From JBHGXV01 sp041920505 (lineage in GTDB: Bacteria > Bacillota > Bacilli > Brevibacillales > Brevibacillaceae): DNA of 40,317 nucleotides. A program made the position numbers and the translations under genes. The notes under the pieces are model-generated. The model did not search any database and was not told where the DNA came from. It saw only the letters and a list, made by a program, of their open reading frames with translations. Shown here one piece after another: positions 32,173 to 40,317 of this stretch (within the stretch, counting starts at the first letter, position 1; each line of letters begins with the position of its first letter). The DNA is taken from the NCBI GenBank assembly GCA_041920505.1, contig JBHGXV010000016.1, positions 1 through 40,317 on the forward strand, read 5' to 3'.

Positions 32173-35100
32173 ATGAAAAAGGTTGTTAATAGCGTATTGG
32201 CAAGTGCACTCGCACTTACTGTGGCTCCTGTGGTAGTAGGCGCTGAAGAAGCTACTACTCCTAGTGTGGACCCTACCATTGATAAAACCGTTAAGCGCCT
32301 GAACGCGCTGGAACTGGTTCAAGGCCGCGGCAACGGCGACTTCGCGGTAGAAGCTCCGATCACCCGCGCTGAATTCGCGACCCTGGTAGTTCGCGCTCGC
32401 GGTCTGGCTAGCGGTGTACCGCTCGCTCAATATCAATCCCGTTTCGCTGACGTGAAATCGACCGACTGGTTCTCCGGTTGGGTAAACGTAGCGGCTGGTC
32501 AAGAACTGGTAAAAGGGTATGAAAACAAAACCTTCCGCCCGAACAACAACGTTACCTACGCGGAAGCAGTAGCGATGATCATCCGCGCTCTGGGCTACGA
32601 TGTACCGGGCTCCGTAAAAGGCGCTTGGCCGAACAACTACATCGCAAAAGCTGCTGAGCTCGGCATCTCCAAAGGCGTAAAAGTAGATCCGAACAAACCG
32701 GCTACTCGCGGTGACATCTTCCTGATGCTCGACAACTCCCTGAACATCGGTCTGATGAAGCAAATCGAGTACGGTACGGACATCCGTTACGAGATCTACG
32801 ACGGCAAAAACGGTCTGCCGAAACAAACCCTGCTCAACCAATACCTGAACGTAGACGTATACGACATGGATTGGGCAAACGACGACAACCACACCTCCGA
32901 TGACCTGCCGTTCGTATCCAACGTACCGGTTATCGGTCTGGGCACCCTGAAACCGAACGAAGTAAACTTCGACGGCAAAGGTTCGCCGCTGAAAGGCAAA
33001 TACAAAGTGGCTGACGGCATCAACCCGAACGACTTCGGCGGCCAACACGTACAAGTATGGGTGAAAGACGGCCGTGAAGACGTAATCGTGTGGATGGAAG
33101 GTTCCGAAGACGAAGAAGTCGTCAACGCAAAACTGGACACCTTCTACTACAAAGGCAACACCGTTAAGCCTGCTCTCGACCTGGGCGAACTGGACAGCGA
33201 CGAGATCAAAAACTTCGAAGTCAAGCTGGACAACGGCAAGAAGTACAAATTCGCTGACGACTTCAAAATCACTTTCAACTTCAAACGTTTCGACGATAAC
33301 TGGCAAGATGCTTTCGAAGCAATTGTCATCAACGACGTTGACATCGATTCTTTCTCCGTAAAAGCGGTTCTGGACGACGAAGGCAAAATTTCCTACTTGA
33401 GCGTTGTCGACGACCGTTCAGCTGACCTGAACACCAGCTACAAATTCGGTTCCGAAGTCATCGAGAAAGTTGACACCGACAAGCAAAAAATCTACACCCT
33501 CAAAGGTGACGACGTTGACCTGAAGGGGAAAGAAGAAGGTACCGACTTCCTGGTGATCCGCAACGGTCAACCGGCGAAGTTCGCTGACCTGAAACCGATG
33601 GATGTGTACAGCATCTACTATGCGGACGGCAACAAAGACAAGAAGGTCATCGTTGCCAACAGCGACGTGGTAGAAGGCAAAGTAGACAGCGTTCAATACA
33701 AAAATGACAAAGACTTCTACATCAAGATCGGTGACAAGACCTACCGTCTGCGCAAAGCTACCTATTCCGAGGACAACAACAAAACCATCGAGGACACTCC
33801 GGTCGACAAGATCAAGAACCTCGACGGCGTGGATGTAAAACTGTACCTCGATCCGTCCGGTCGCGTTCGCCACATCGAGACCGCTACTTCCGTGAAAGAA
33901 CGTCGTCTCCAAGCGATCGTAACCAAAGACGTATTCTATGATGAAGCGAAAGACGAGTACAGCTTCACCGTCATGAACGAAAAGGGCACCAAGGTGAACC
34001 TGACCGTTACCGACGCTGACGACTTCAAGGATGCGGATGGCAACAAACTGACTCATAGCCAAATCCTCAGCGAAATCCAGGTGTCCAAAAACAAACCGAC
34101 CGTCGTTACCTACGAACTGGATTCCACAGGTGACGTCAAAGAGGTCAAACTGGTTGACACCGATAACCTGATCCACGTCGACAAAGACAAGTGGGATGAC
34201 GTTGCTGACGAAGATGACAACCTGGTAAAAGTTGGCGGTGAACAATACGAAGTAACCGACTCCACCGTTGTCTTCAACCTGACCGGCAACATCGAGAAAA
34301 CCGGCAACCGCGACGAACTGAAAGATGCCGGCACCTCGAAGTTCAGCCGCATCGCTGACGAAGACTACGAGGTATTCTTCTCTGTCGACTCGGACAACGA
34401 AGTGGATTACATCTACGTTATTGACGGCAAGAAGTCGCTCGCTTCCGACGGTTCCTATGGTCTGGTATACAACTTCGAGACCAAAGGCGGCGACGACTAC
34501 ATCACCATCCTTGACCAGGAAGGCAAGCAACAAACCTACAAACTGGATGGCAGCAACAAGTTCCAGGAGTACGACTTCATCTACTATGAACTGAACTCCG
34601 ACAACGAACTGGTGGTAGACGATTCGTACAAGATCGTTGACGGTAACGACGAAGACGCTGACTACCAGGAGCCGACCGTTAAGATCTTGAAAGACAACAT
34701 CGAGAACGCAAACCTCCACTTGTTGACTGTGGCTCGCGCTGACGAAATCAACGGCAGCAAAGTTACCTACGAAGATGCGAAAGGTGACAAACACACCTAC
34801 GTTCTGAACAAGTCTGTCGTGTACTACGATATCGTCAACAAAGAAATCAAATCCGGTATCGACGAAGGCGACTATGTCGTACTGATCGACACCGACGACG
34901 ACGGTAGCGCAGTTGACTACGTCCTGTTCGTAGCTAGCGAAGACACCGTCGATGACTACGACTACGACATGACCGACTTCCTGAAACAAGGGGAAGGTGC
35001 AGTAACTCCGCCTCCGGCTGGTGACGATGACCTGATCAACGACGACTCCGTCGTTGGCAAAGCCGTTGAGTTCCTTGGTGGCACCTCCGTCTACAAAGTA

Positions 35101-35289
35101 GAGGGTGACCTGAACAGCGACTTCAAAGATGCAGAAGTTACCGTAACCATCGGTGATGAAACCTTTGATGCTGCTGTTGATGCAGACGGCCACTTCACAG
35201 TAACCAAAACGCTGGAAAAAGGCATCACTTCCTTTGAAGTAACAGCTACCAAAGGTGACCAGTCCGAAACGTTTGAAGGTACGTTCTAA
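32173..35289 (+). CDS. mwp: S-layer middle wall protein (MWP-like), SLH-anchored
   Basis: Major secreted wall protein. The signal peptide MKKVVNSVLASALALTVAPV is almost that of Brevibacillus MWP. Three SLH domains follow (about residues 37-80, 91-142, 150-195, with ITRAEFATLVVRAR, VTYAEAVAMIIRAL, ATRGDIFLML), then about 800 residues rich in Asp, Lys and Val, then a TPPPAGDDD linker and a final Ig-like module. From ATG 32173 it has 1,038 residues. An in-frame TTG at 32089 with AAGGGAGGTG eight bases upstream would add 28 residues, including KKKDTNIPQEQSVYTRGGEP. Dual in-frame starts are documented for the B. brevis 47 operon. Codon choice is uniform (GTA, AAA, CGC/CGT, GGC/GGT), as expected for very high expression. 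No terminator follows, so owp is co-transcribed. Confidence 0.93.
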   Translation: MKKVVNSVLASALALTVAPVVVGAEEATTPSVDPTIDKTVKRLNALELVQGRGNGDFAVEAPITRAEFATLVVRARGLASGVPLAQYQSRFADVKSTDWFSGWVNVAAGQELVKGYENKTFRPNNNVTYAEAVAMIIRALGYDVPGSVKGAWPNNYIAKAAELGISKGVKVDPNKPATRGDIFLMLDNSLNIGLMKQIEYGTDIRYEIYDGKNGLPKQTLLNQYLNVDVYDMDWANDDNHTSDDLPFVSNVPVIGLGTLKPNEVNFDGKGSPLKGKYKVADGINPNDFGGQHVQVWVKDGREDVIVWMEGSEDEEVVNAKLDTFYYKGNTVKPALDLGELDSDEIKNFEVKLDNGKKYKFADDFKITFNFKRFDDNWQDAFEAIVINDVDIDSFSVKAVLDDEGKISYLSVVDDRSADLNTSYKFGSEVIEKVDTDKQKIYTLKGDDVDLKGKEEGTDFLVIRNGQPAKFADLKPMDVYSIYYADGNKDKKVIVANSDVVEGKVDSVQYKNDKDFYIKIGDKTYRLRKATYSEDNNKTIEDTPVDKIKNLDGVDVKLYLDPSGRVRHIETATSVKERRLQAIVTKDVFYDEAKDEYSFTVMNEKGTKVNLTVTDADDFKDADGNKLTHSQILSEIQVSKNKPTVVTYELDSTGDVKEVKLVDTDNLIHVDKDKWDDVADEDDNLVKVGGEQYEVTDSTVVFNLTGNIEKTGNRDELKDAGTSKFSRIADEDYEVFFSVDSDNEVDYIYVIDGKKSLASDGSYGLVYNFETKGGDDYITILDQEGKQQTYKLDGSNKFQEYDFIYYELNSDNELVVDDSYKIVDGNDEDADYQEPTVKILKDNIENANLHLLTVARADEINGSKVTYEDAKGDKHTYVLNKSVVYYDIVNKEIKSGIDEGDYVVLIDTDDDGSAVDYVLFVASEDTVDDYDYDMTDFLKQGEGAVTPPPAGDDDLINDDSVVGKAVEFLGGTSVYKVEGDLNSDFKDAEVTVTIGDETFDAAVDADGHFTVTKTLEKGITSFEVTATKGDQSETFEGTF

Positions 35290-35335
35290 GCTTCCTCTCT
35301 AGACATGATTGGCTTGGGAATCAGATAGGGGTATT

Positions 35336-35366
35336 CAGAGGGCGGGTGACACACGCTTGCCCTCTG
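35336..35366 (+). repeat. Intergenic hairpin between mwp and owp
   Basis: Perfect 8-base arms CAGAGGGC (35336-35343) and GCCCTCTG (35359-35366), extendable inward by G-T pairs. No T-run follows, so it is not a simple terminator. A second 8-base inverted pair, AGAGATAC (35420-35427) and GTATCTCT (35454-35461), lies downstream. The 234-base gap holds no gene and no convincing promoter; the hairpins may set mRNA processing or stability. Confidence 0.6.
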
Positions 35367-35523
35367 GTATCCTGCATAATCGGACCGGCTGATCGTTTCT
35401 ATCGCTTTTTTGGTGATGGAGAGATACATACAGCCAGATCTGACAACTTAGAGGTATCTCTGCTTCATATACCCTACACTGTTGAAAACAAAGATTCCTA
35501 TCAATTTTTTGGAGGGGTAGTAC

Positions 35524-38500
35524 GTGAAAAACAAGAAGGTAGCACTTTCTGTTTTGTCCACTGCTGTTGTTAGCAGCCTGGCCGCTTCTGCTTTCGCACA
35601 AGTGCCAGAAGGAATTTACATCGGTGGCAACGTAGATAAATACTATTCGCTTTCCTCTTTTGTGGAAAACAGCCAAACCGTTCTCGATGAAATCAACCAA
35701 GTAGATCCTAGCAGCGTGGTATATGTTGACGAAAACGGTCTCGCTGCAAACGTAGAAGAGATTTCTGAAGCTGAGGATCTCGAAGCTGCTCTGCACGAAG
35801 CAACCGCTGCCGATTTCGAAGACAAATATACCACCATTAACGATGACGGTACTGAAGGTGCTCAAATCGAGCCGGGTAAACTGGTTGAACCCACTCCTGG
35901 TGATCTGAAAGTTGAGAGCGTAAGTGCTATTAACAACACTAAAATTGTTGTAACACTTGCTTCCGATGCTCCTGCAAATGTAACTGCTGCTGACTTCCAA
36001 ATCACGAAAAACAGCGATGGTAGTGCATTGGAAGTCCAAAGCGTCCTCGGTGTATCCGGTAAAACTGTAACACTGAGAACAGCTGCTCAAACCCCAGGCG
36101 CTCTGTACACAGTTAAGTCGGTTAAAGTTCCTACCGCTACAGCAGTATTCGCCGGTAAACCGGTAGACACAACTGCTCCTAAAGTACAAAGCGCAAGTGC
36201 AACAACTAATACATCTGTTAAAGTAGTATTCAACGAACCAGTTGATGTTGCTACAGCAACAGTTGCGGCTAACTACACTATTTCCGGTCTCCAAGTAACC
36301 GGGGCTGTTATGGATACTACTGATACAACCGGTAGCACGGTTATCCTGACCACTTCTGCTCAAACTCTCGGCCAAGTTTACCGCGTAGTTGTTGCGAATG
36401 TTAAAGACGTATCTGAAAACACAATCAGTGCAACTGACAACTACTTCGACTTTGCTGCTAAGGCTGCTGATACCACAGCTCCTGGTCTTGCACAAACATA
36501 CAATGCTAACAGCCCGTTGACAACACTGAAGAACGGTGAAACATCTGCAATCCGTTCTAAGAACAACTTGACTGTTGAAGTAATCTTCAACGAAAAAGTT
36601 GATGAAGCAACAGCACAAAATGTTGCTAACTATGTAATTCCGGGTCTGACAGTTCAAAGTGCAACTGTTTTCAAAGACACCAACACTGCTGACGGTGTAG
36701 ATGTATATGATGGCCGCAAGGTTGTCCTGACCACATCTGCTCAATCACTGGGTGCTGTTTATGAATTGACTATCACCGGTGTTAAAGACCTTGCTGGAAA
36801 CGTAATTACCACTCCAATCAAAGGTCAATTCGCTGGTAAAGCAGCTGATACTGTAGCACCTAACAGTGTATCTGCTACTGCAAGAACTAACACTATTGTT
36901 CGCCTGACCTTTAATGAGGCTTTGGATAAAGCTTCTGCTGAAACTGTTGCGAACTATGTAATTCCAGGTCTGACTGTTTCCAAAGCTGAGCTGAAAGCAG
37001 ATTCTAACGGTGCAATGACAATCGTTGACCTGACTACCTCCGCTCAAACGGTAGGATCTGTTTACAAAGTAACTGTAACTGGTGTTAAAGACGAAGCCGG
37101 TAATGCAATTGTAGCACCTGGATTGAGTGCAACATTTGCTGGTAAAGCAGCTGATACTACTGCACCTACCATTAGCAGTGCAACTGCTGCATATAACTCG
37201 TCAACTGGTGTTACTACAGTAACAGTAGTATTCAATGAAGCGGTAGACAAGGCGACTGCTGAAGATCTGACTAACTACTCTTTCGATAAAGGTCTGGGAT
37301 ATCCGGTTAAAGCTGAATTGTCCGCTTCTGATGTAAATGGTAAAACAGTAATTCTCACTACGAATGCACAAACTCCGGGTACCGTTTACACACTGACTGT
37401 GAAGAATGTTAAGGACTTGGCTGGTAATGCAATTACCTCCGCAACCAAAACATTTGCAGCAGCAGGTGCTGTTGACTCCGGCGCACCTAAGATTGTCAGC
37501 GTAGTACCAGTAGATGTGAATACAGTTGATGTTACCTTCGATGAACCTGTAGATTCTACAACTGCTTTGACAGCTGGTAACTATGAAATCAGCTCTGCTA
37601 CTTGGAGTGGTGTTTCTGCGAAAACACCTGCAGCTGCATGGTTTGCAGATACATCTAAAAAGGTTGTTCGTCTGCAACTCGCATCTAATGCTGATATGGA
37701 CGATTCTACAATCTATACCTTGAAAATTAAGTCTATCAAAGACACTGCAGGTAATGCTGGTCCTGGTAGCTTCGGTACTACTGCTGGCTATTACAAACAG
37801 TTTGGTGGTACTAACGTTGCTAACCAAGCTCCGAGACTTCTCTCTGTAACTCCGCTGGATTCTCGCAACGTAATTGTGAACTTCAGCGAAGCAGTAATTG
37901 ACTCTGATGATACTGTAAACGACACTGCATTTGATCAGGGAGCTACCAATTTCGTTGTAACAGGTAATGGCCAAACCCTGACTGGTGATGCGGTAAGTTA
38001 TTACCATGGCGATAAGTCTAAGGTTCTGGTACACCTTGATGGTGCAATGGCTGATGGTGTTGTATACACAATGACAATTAGCTCTTTGTCTGACATTACT
38101 GACCTTGGTAATCAAGATGCTCTTGAACCCACAGTAGCAGGTGGAACAACAGCTTACACAACCTTTGGATCTTCTTCTGACCCATCTGTTGGACCGAAGC
38201 TGACCTCTGTAGTACCTGTAAACAACAACACTATCAACCTTGTGTTTGATAAGAATGTTGTACTTGCAGACGCTGATGGTTCTGACTTCTTGTCTGACTT
38301 GGCAGTGGCATCTGGTGGATCCTTCGGTGGATCCGATGACGTATATCTCGAAGTAAATGATAACGTAATTACGGTTTACTTCGACAATAATACGTTTGAC
38401 GATTCCACTATCTACACTCTTGAACTTGCTGACTTCGCAACGAATGTTAAAGGCGAGAATGGCGCAGCTGCAGTAGTTCAAAACCCGAAATCCGGAGCGG

Positions 38501-39222
38501 CTACTACTGAGACGATTGTATTTGGAGGAAGCTCCGTAGATAACCCGGCACCTGAAGTAACAGATGTATCTGTAATTTCTGCAGATAAGATTAAGGTAAC
38601 CTTCAGCGAAGCAGTATCTGATGGTACGGCAGGTCAACTCCTTGCTAATGATGATGCAGGATTCTTTACACTCCTGAACGGTGACCTTGGTACAAATGGT
38701 ATCAATCCATCTAGCGTAACCGCAGCGGATGATGAAGGAAAATCTTATATCCTCGAGTTTGGAGACGACCTCCACACTGGTTACACATATGAGCTCCAAA
38801 TCACAGATGATGTAAAAGACATCGCTGGTATTGCGGCTGTTGAAACTGACGAAGGTGAATCTTATAAGTCCGCTGAAGTAGCAGGTGTTGGTGGTACCGC
38901 ATTGACTGCAACTCTTAGCCAGACTACTGCAGCAACCATTACAGTTAATGCAACAGGTTCCGGTTATACGTTTGCAGGAGCAGATGTTAAGATCTTCAAG
39001 TCTGCTGACTGGGCAACTGATGGTCTGAATGCAACAAGCTATGTTGGAGCAGCATCCTCCGGTAAGTTTACAGTTTCTGCTGCTGGTGTTATCGCTATTG
39101 ACGGCGCAGGTGCTAACCTCACAGCTGGCGACTACACAGTAGTAGTAACTGATGGTACAAATGTATCTCAGGCAGTAGAATTTACTTTGAACGCTGCTAA
39201 AAATGCTATTACTGTGAAGTAA
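35524..39222 (+). CDS. owp: S-layer outer wall protein (OWP-like) with Ig-like repeats
   Basis: Secreted surface protein of 1,232 residues, the second gene of the operon, in the same place as owp in B. brevis 47. The signal peptide MKNKKVALSVLSTAVVSSLA ends at SAFA, followed by PEGIYIGGNVDKYYS, a start typical of OWP. No SLH domain is present; OWP-type proteins assemble on the MWP layer. About nine Ig-like modules follow, each opening like APKVQSASATTNTSVKVVFN and closing like TTSAQTLGQVYRVVVANVKD (SwmB/Big-type). Modules three and four share long stretches, including VANYVIPGLTV. The gene is much lower in G+C than the window. GTG start with GGAGGGG at six bases. It is about 230 residues longer than I recall for B. 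brevis OWP. Confidence 0.88.
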   Translation: MKNKKVALSVLSTAVVSSLAASAFAQVPEGIYIGGNVDKYYSLSSFVENSQTVLDEINQVDPSSVVYVDENGLAANVEEISEAEDLEAALHEATAADFEDKYTTINDDGTEGAQIEPGKLVEPTPGDLKVESVSAINNTKIVVTLASDAPANVTAADFQITKNSDGSALEVQSVLGVSGKTVTLRTAAQTPGALYTVKSVKVPTATAVFAGKPVDTTAPKVQSASATTNTSVKVVFNEPVDVATATVAANYTISGLQVTGAVMDTTDTTGSTVILTTSAQTLGQVYRVVVANVKDVSENTISATDNYFDFAAKAADTTAPGLAQTYNANSPLTTLKNGETSAIRSKNNLTVEVIFNEKVDEATAQNVANYVIPGLTVQSATVFKDTNTADGVDVYDGRKVVLTTSAQSLGAVYELTITGVKDLAGNVITTPIKGQFAGKAADTVAPNSVSATARTNTIVRLTFNEALDKASAETVANYVIPGLTVSKAELKADSNGAMTIVDLTTSAQTVGSVYKVTVTGVKDEAGNAIVAPGLSATFAGKAADTTAPTISSATAAYNSSTGVTTVTVVFNEAVDKATAEDLTNYSFDKGLGYPVKAELSASDVNGKTVILTTNAQTPGTVYTLTVKNVKDLAGNAITSATKTFAAAGAVDSGAPKIVSVVPVDVNTVDVTFDEPVDSTTALTAGNYEISSATWSGVSAKTPAAAWFADTSKKVVRLQLASNADMDDSTIYTLKIKSIKDTAGNAGPGSFGTTAGYYKQFGGTNVANQAPRLLSVTPLDSRNVIVNFSEAVIDSDDTVNDTAFDQGATNFVVTGNGQTLTGDAVSYYHGDKSKVLVHLDGAMADGVVYTMTISSLSDITDLGNQDALEPTVAGGTTAYTTFGSSSDPSVGPKLTSVVPVNNNTINLVFDKNVVLADADGSDFLSDLAVASGGSFGGSDDVYLEVNDNVITVYFDNNTFDDSTIYTLELADFATNVKGENGAAAVVQNPKSGAATTETIVFGGSSVDNPAPEVTDVSVISADKIKVTFSEAVSDGTAGQLLANDDAGFFTLLNGDLGTNGINPSSVTAADDEGKSYILEFGDDLHTGYTYELQITDDVKDIAGIAAVETDEGESYKSAEVAGVGGTALTATLSQTTAATITVNATGSGYTFAGADVKIFKSADWATDGLNATSYVGAASSGKFTVSAAGVIAIDGAGANLTAGDYTVVVTDGTNVSQAVEFTLNAAKNAITVK
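36580..37170 (+). repeat. Near-identical Ig-like repeat modules in owp
   Basis: Nucleotide words recur between neighbouring modules: the stretch coding VANYVIPGLTV at about 36620-36655 and again at about 36948-36980, and GCTGGTAAAGCAGCTGATACT at 36831 and 37139. The similarity at DNA level, including silent positions, suggests recent duplication or recombination between modules. Confidence 0.65.
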
Positions 39223-39225
39223 GTT

Positions 39226-39254
39226 TGGTGCCTGTTAACGGGTATGGTGCCTGT
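39226..39254 (+). repeat. Direct repeat TGGTGCCTGT, two copies
   Basis: Copies at 39226-39235 and 39245-39254, 19 bases apart; the second extends to GGTGCCTGTCATCACC, an imperfect palindrome. An inverted copy (ACAGGCACC) is at 29635-29643, between two minus-strand genes. Confidence 0.6.
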
Positions 39255-39272
39255 CATCACCCGAAAAATGTC

Positions 39273-39310
39273 GAAAGGGTCTGTCTCGAAAGAGGCAGGC
39301 TCTTTCAATT
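39273..39310 (+). terminator. Probable terminator of the S-layer operon
   Basis: Fifteen paired positions (39273-39287 with 39292-39306), three of them G-T, closed by a GAAA tetraloop. The tail is only AATTTGTT. Confidence 0.55.
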
Positions 39311-39526
39311 TGTTAAGAAACTCACTGAAAAATCTTAAAAGGAATCACTGAAAAACATGATGAAACGATGGATGGAAACCAAATTATCATGCGAGTCAAT
39401 CGGAGTGCCGGTTTCGTCCTTCCAAACTCTCACTGTAAACTATAAAGAATGTAGTCAGTTCGACAATTTTCTACAAATGTCGCCTGATTTTGTCGATAAT
39501 AATAATAGACGTTCGTCATTTCATTT
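39311..39526. other. Gene-free stretch after the S-layer operon
   Basis: About 215 A+T-rich bases with no convincing coding region. An 88-codon open frame (39357-39623) is unlikely because it runs through the terminator at 39527. TTCGACA (39459-39465) is the reverse of a Spo0A-box-like word; I cannot assign a promoter. Confidence 0.5.
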
Positions 39527-39558
39527 CCCCCTTAGCTTGTGGCTAGGGGGCTTTTTTT
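39527..39558 (+). terminator. Intrinsic terminator in the gap before the unknown gene
   Basis: CCCCC-TTAGC (39527-39536) pairs with GCTAGGGGG (39542-39550), one base bulged, followed by C and seven T. It ends either read-through from owp or an unrecognised short transcript from 39311-39526. Confidence 0.7.
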
Positions 39559-39640
39559 GGTCTAGCGAAACAACGAAAAACTCAAACATATATTATTCCC
39601 CTGATCCTACGCCTTGCGCGTAAAGAAAGGGGAGATTTGC

Positions 39641-40141
39641 ATGAAAGAGATCCACTGGATGATTGTTGCGAAACTCAAAGAGGAATACGAGGTGAAAGGC
39701 ACCGACGCTGATGGCCAGCGACTGCCGGATGATGACGTTTGGGTCATGGCAGCCGCCGCGATCCCGTTTCAGGAGAGTCCCGAGACGCGGGATTTCCTGC
39801 CCTATCACCTTGAGGAGAGCGAATCCTACGGCAGTGACGAGGACCAGAAGCGCCAATTCTATCAGTCAGAGGCGACGCCCACGCACATCGTCAGGGTCGT
39901 CGTCAGGACAGGAGGAACCGACTGGGTGGACGGAACCGATGTCTACATGGTCGTGGATGAGGAGGGGAAGTCTGCTGATTTCGTCTGGACAGACGTTTGG
40001 GAGCAGGGGCCGCCGAAGTACGAGGCCGGAAGCGTGGAGCATTCGCTCGCCTGGATTAGACAAATGGCGGAACCATTCTACGTTCAGCTGGAGAGTCCGT
40101 TTGCTCACGCTCACCAAAGTCCAAAAATGTATCATTCCTAA
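39641..40141 (+). CDS. Acidic hypothetical protein
   Basis: I do not recognise this family. 166 residues, Asp/Glu-rich, no signal peptide or membrane segment, two Met-rich starts excluded. Trp is frequent (HWMIVAKL, VWVMAAA, DWVDG, VWTDVWEQG, LAWIRQM), and the middle has a likely beta-strand series (THIVRVVVRTGGTDWVDGTD, VYMVVDEEGKSADFVWTDV). It reads like a compact cytosolic protein. ATG 39641 has AAAGGGGAG at six bases; the frame reaches 39614. The gene stands alone between the S-layer operon and an insertion-sequence end. Confidence 0.65.
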   Translation: MKEIHWMIVAKLKEEYEVKGTDADGQRLPDDDVWVMAAAAIPFQESPETRDFLPYHLEESESYGSDEDQKRQFYQSEATPTHIVRVVVRTGGTDWVDGTDVYMVVDEEGKSADFVWTDVWEQGPPKYEAGSVEHSLAWIRQMAEPFYVQLESPFAHAHQSPKMYHS

Positions 40142-40183
40142 CGTAGCGTCAGTACCGAAAGTAGCGACAAGGTGACGCAACGT
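40141..40183 (+). repeat. Inverted repeat at the insertion-sequence junction
   Basis: Eleven-base arms 40141-40151 and 40173-40183 with one mismatch (core GCGTCA/TGACGC). It could serve as a terminator-like hairpin of the preceding gene; its right arm crosses into the IS end. Confidence 0.5.
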
Positions 40184-40233
40184 AAGCGTCAAATCCTGCA
40201 CACCTATGAAGTAGCTTTGCCCTGTAAGATAAT

Positions 40234-40263
40234 CTTCCTCAGAACGATTTGAGGAGGTTTTTT
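40234..40263 (+). terminator. Terminator-like hairpin overlapping the tnpA ribosome site
   Basis: CTTCCTCA (40234-40241) pairs with TGAGGAGG (40250-40257), one wobble, then TTTTTT. The 3' arm is also the Shine-Dalgarno of the following ATG. It can stop outside transcription entering the element and mask the ribosome site. Confidence 0.65.
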
Positions 40264-40317
40264 ATGACGCAGGAAGAGCGAAGAGAGGTGTGGATCGCCC
40301 GAATCAAAGACTATCGG
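40264..40317 (+). CDS. tnpA: IS66 accessory protein TnpA-like, 3' partial
   Basis: Eighteen codons, MTQEERREVWIARIKDYR, remain before the window ends. The pattern (polar start, WxxRIxDY) is that of the N-terminus of IS66-family TnpA, a small helix-turn-helix protein needed with TnpB and TnpC for transposition. ATG preceded by GAGGAGG at six bases. Identification rests on this short piece plus the upstream inverted-repeat-like GTAAGCG. Confidence 0.6.
   Translation, partial: MTQEERREVWIARIKDYR

Larger units (their letters stand above)
40182..40317 (+). mobile_element. Left end of an IS66-family insertion sequence (partial)
   Basis: GTAAGCGTC at 40182-40190 matches the start of IS66-type terminal inverted repeats. 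Eighty-two bases in lies a gene start whose product looks like the IS66 accessory protein TnpA. The predicted target duplication would be the eight bases before it, GACGCAAC (40174-40181). The right end is outside the window, so this cannot be confirmed here. Confidence 0.65.

Noticed and set aside
39269..39465. Spo0A-box-like words (TGTCGAA at 39269, TTCGACA at 39459)
   Set aside because: Seven-base words occur by chance, one lies inside a terminator arm, and no promoter is attached.
39357..39623. 88-codon open frame after owp
   Set aside because: It runs through a strong terminator (39527-39558), lacks a ribosome site and has no coding pattern.

Overview
The window is from a monoderm, endospore-forming, flagellated Bacillota. 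The best fit is Brevibacillus, probably one of its high-G+C lineages. Three things point there. Two large secreted proteins near the right end match, in signal peptide, order and architecture, the middle and outer wall proteins of the Brevibacillus cell-wall-protein (cwp) operon. The first keeps the dual in-frame translation start known from that operon. The core genes around them (SpoIIID, SpoIID, Mbl, FlhO/FlhP) are clearly of the spore-forming Bacilli type. No rRNA, tRNA or CRISPR array was seen.

Layout. 1-9198: end of an operon for a respiratory complex I that lacks the NADH-oxidising module (nuoC, D, H-N), closed by a terminator. 9239-11712: a small membrane protein, YwmB and MurA. 11715-13443: an AlaR/AlaT-type regulator and aminotransferase pair sitting between murA and spoIID. 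13462-15847: spoIID, spoIIQ and spoIIID, each with a plausible sporulation-sigma promoter. 15880-19107: mbl, two flagellar rod genes and the EpuA/RpoY-type gene. 19163-22424: a CDP-alcohol phosphatidyltransferase, fabZ, tagA and tagO. 22522-28929: a small coiled-coil gene under a perfect LexA-type box, then a 1,916-residue S-layer-homology (SLH) protein. 28953-30376, minus strand: a repeat-built coiled-coil protein and YigZ. 30516-31772: a TolC-family protein, unexpected in a monoderm. 31817-39310: the S-layer operon (mwp-like and owp-like) with tandem promoters and a structured leader. 39641-40141: an unrecognised acidic protein. 40182-end: the left end of an IS66-type insertion sequence.

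How it fits together. Much of the window concerns the cell envelope. MurA makes peptidoglycan precursor and Mbl guides sidewall growth. TagO and TagA start an undecaprenyl-linked GlcNAc-ManNAc polymer, the class of wall polymer that SLH proteins bind. Two SLH proteins and the outer S-layer protein would sit on that wall. SpoIID and SpoIIQ remodel peptidoglycan during engulfment, and SpoIIID then acts in the mother cell. Complex I supplies the proton gradient. The S-layer genes differ visibly from the rest: the owp-like gene and an internal block of the giant SLH gene are much lower in G+C, which suggests modular exchange at the cell surface.
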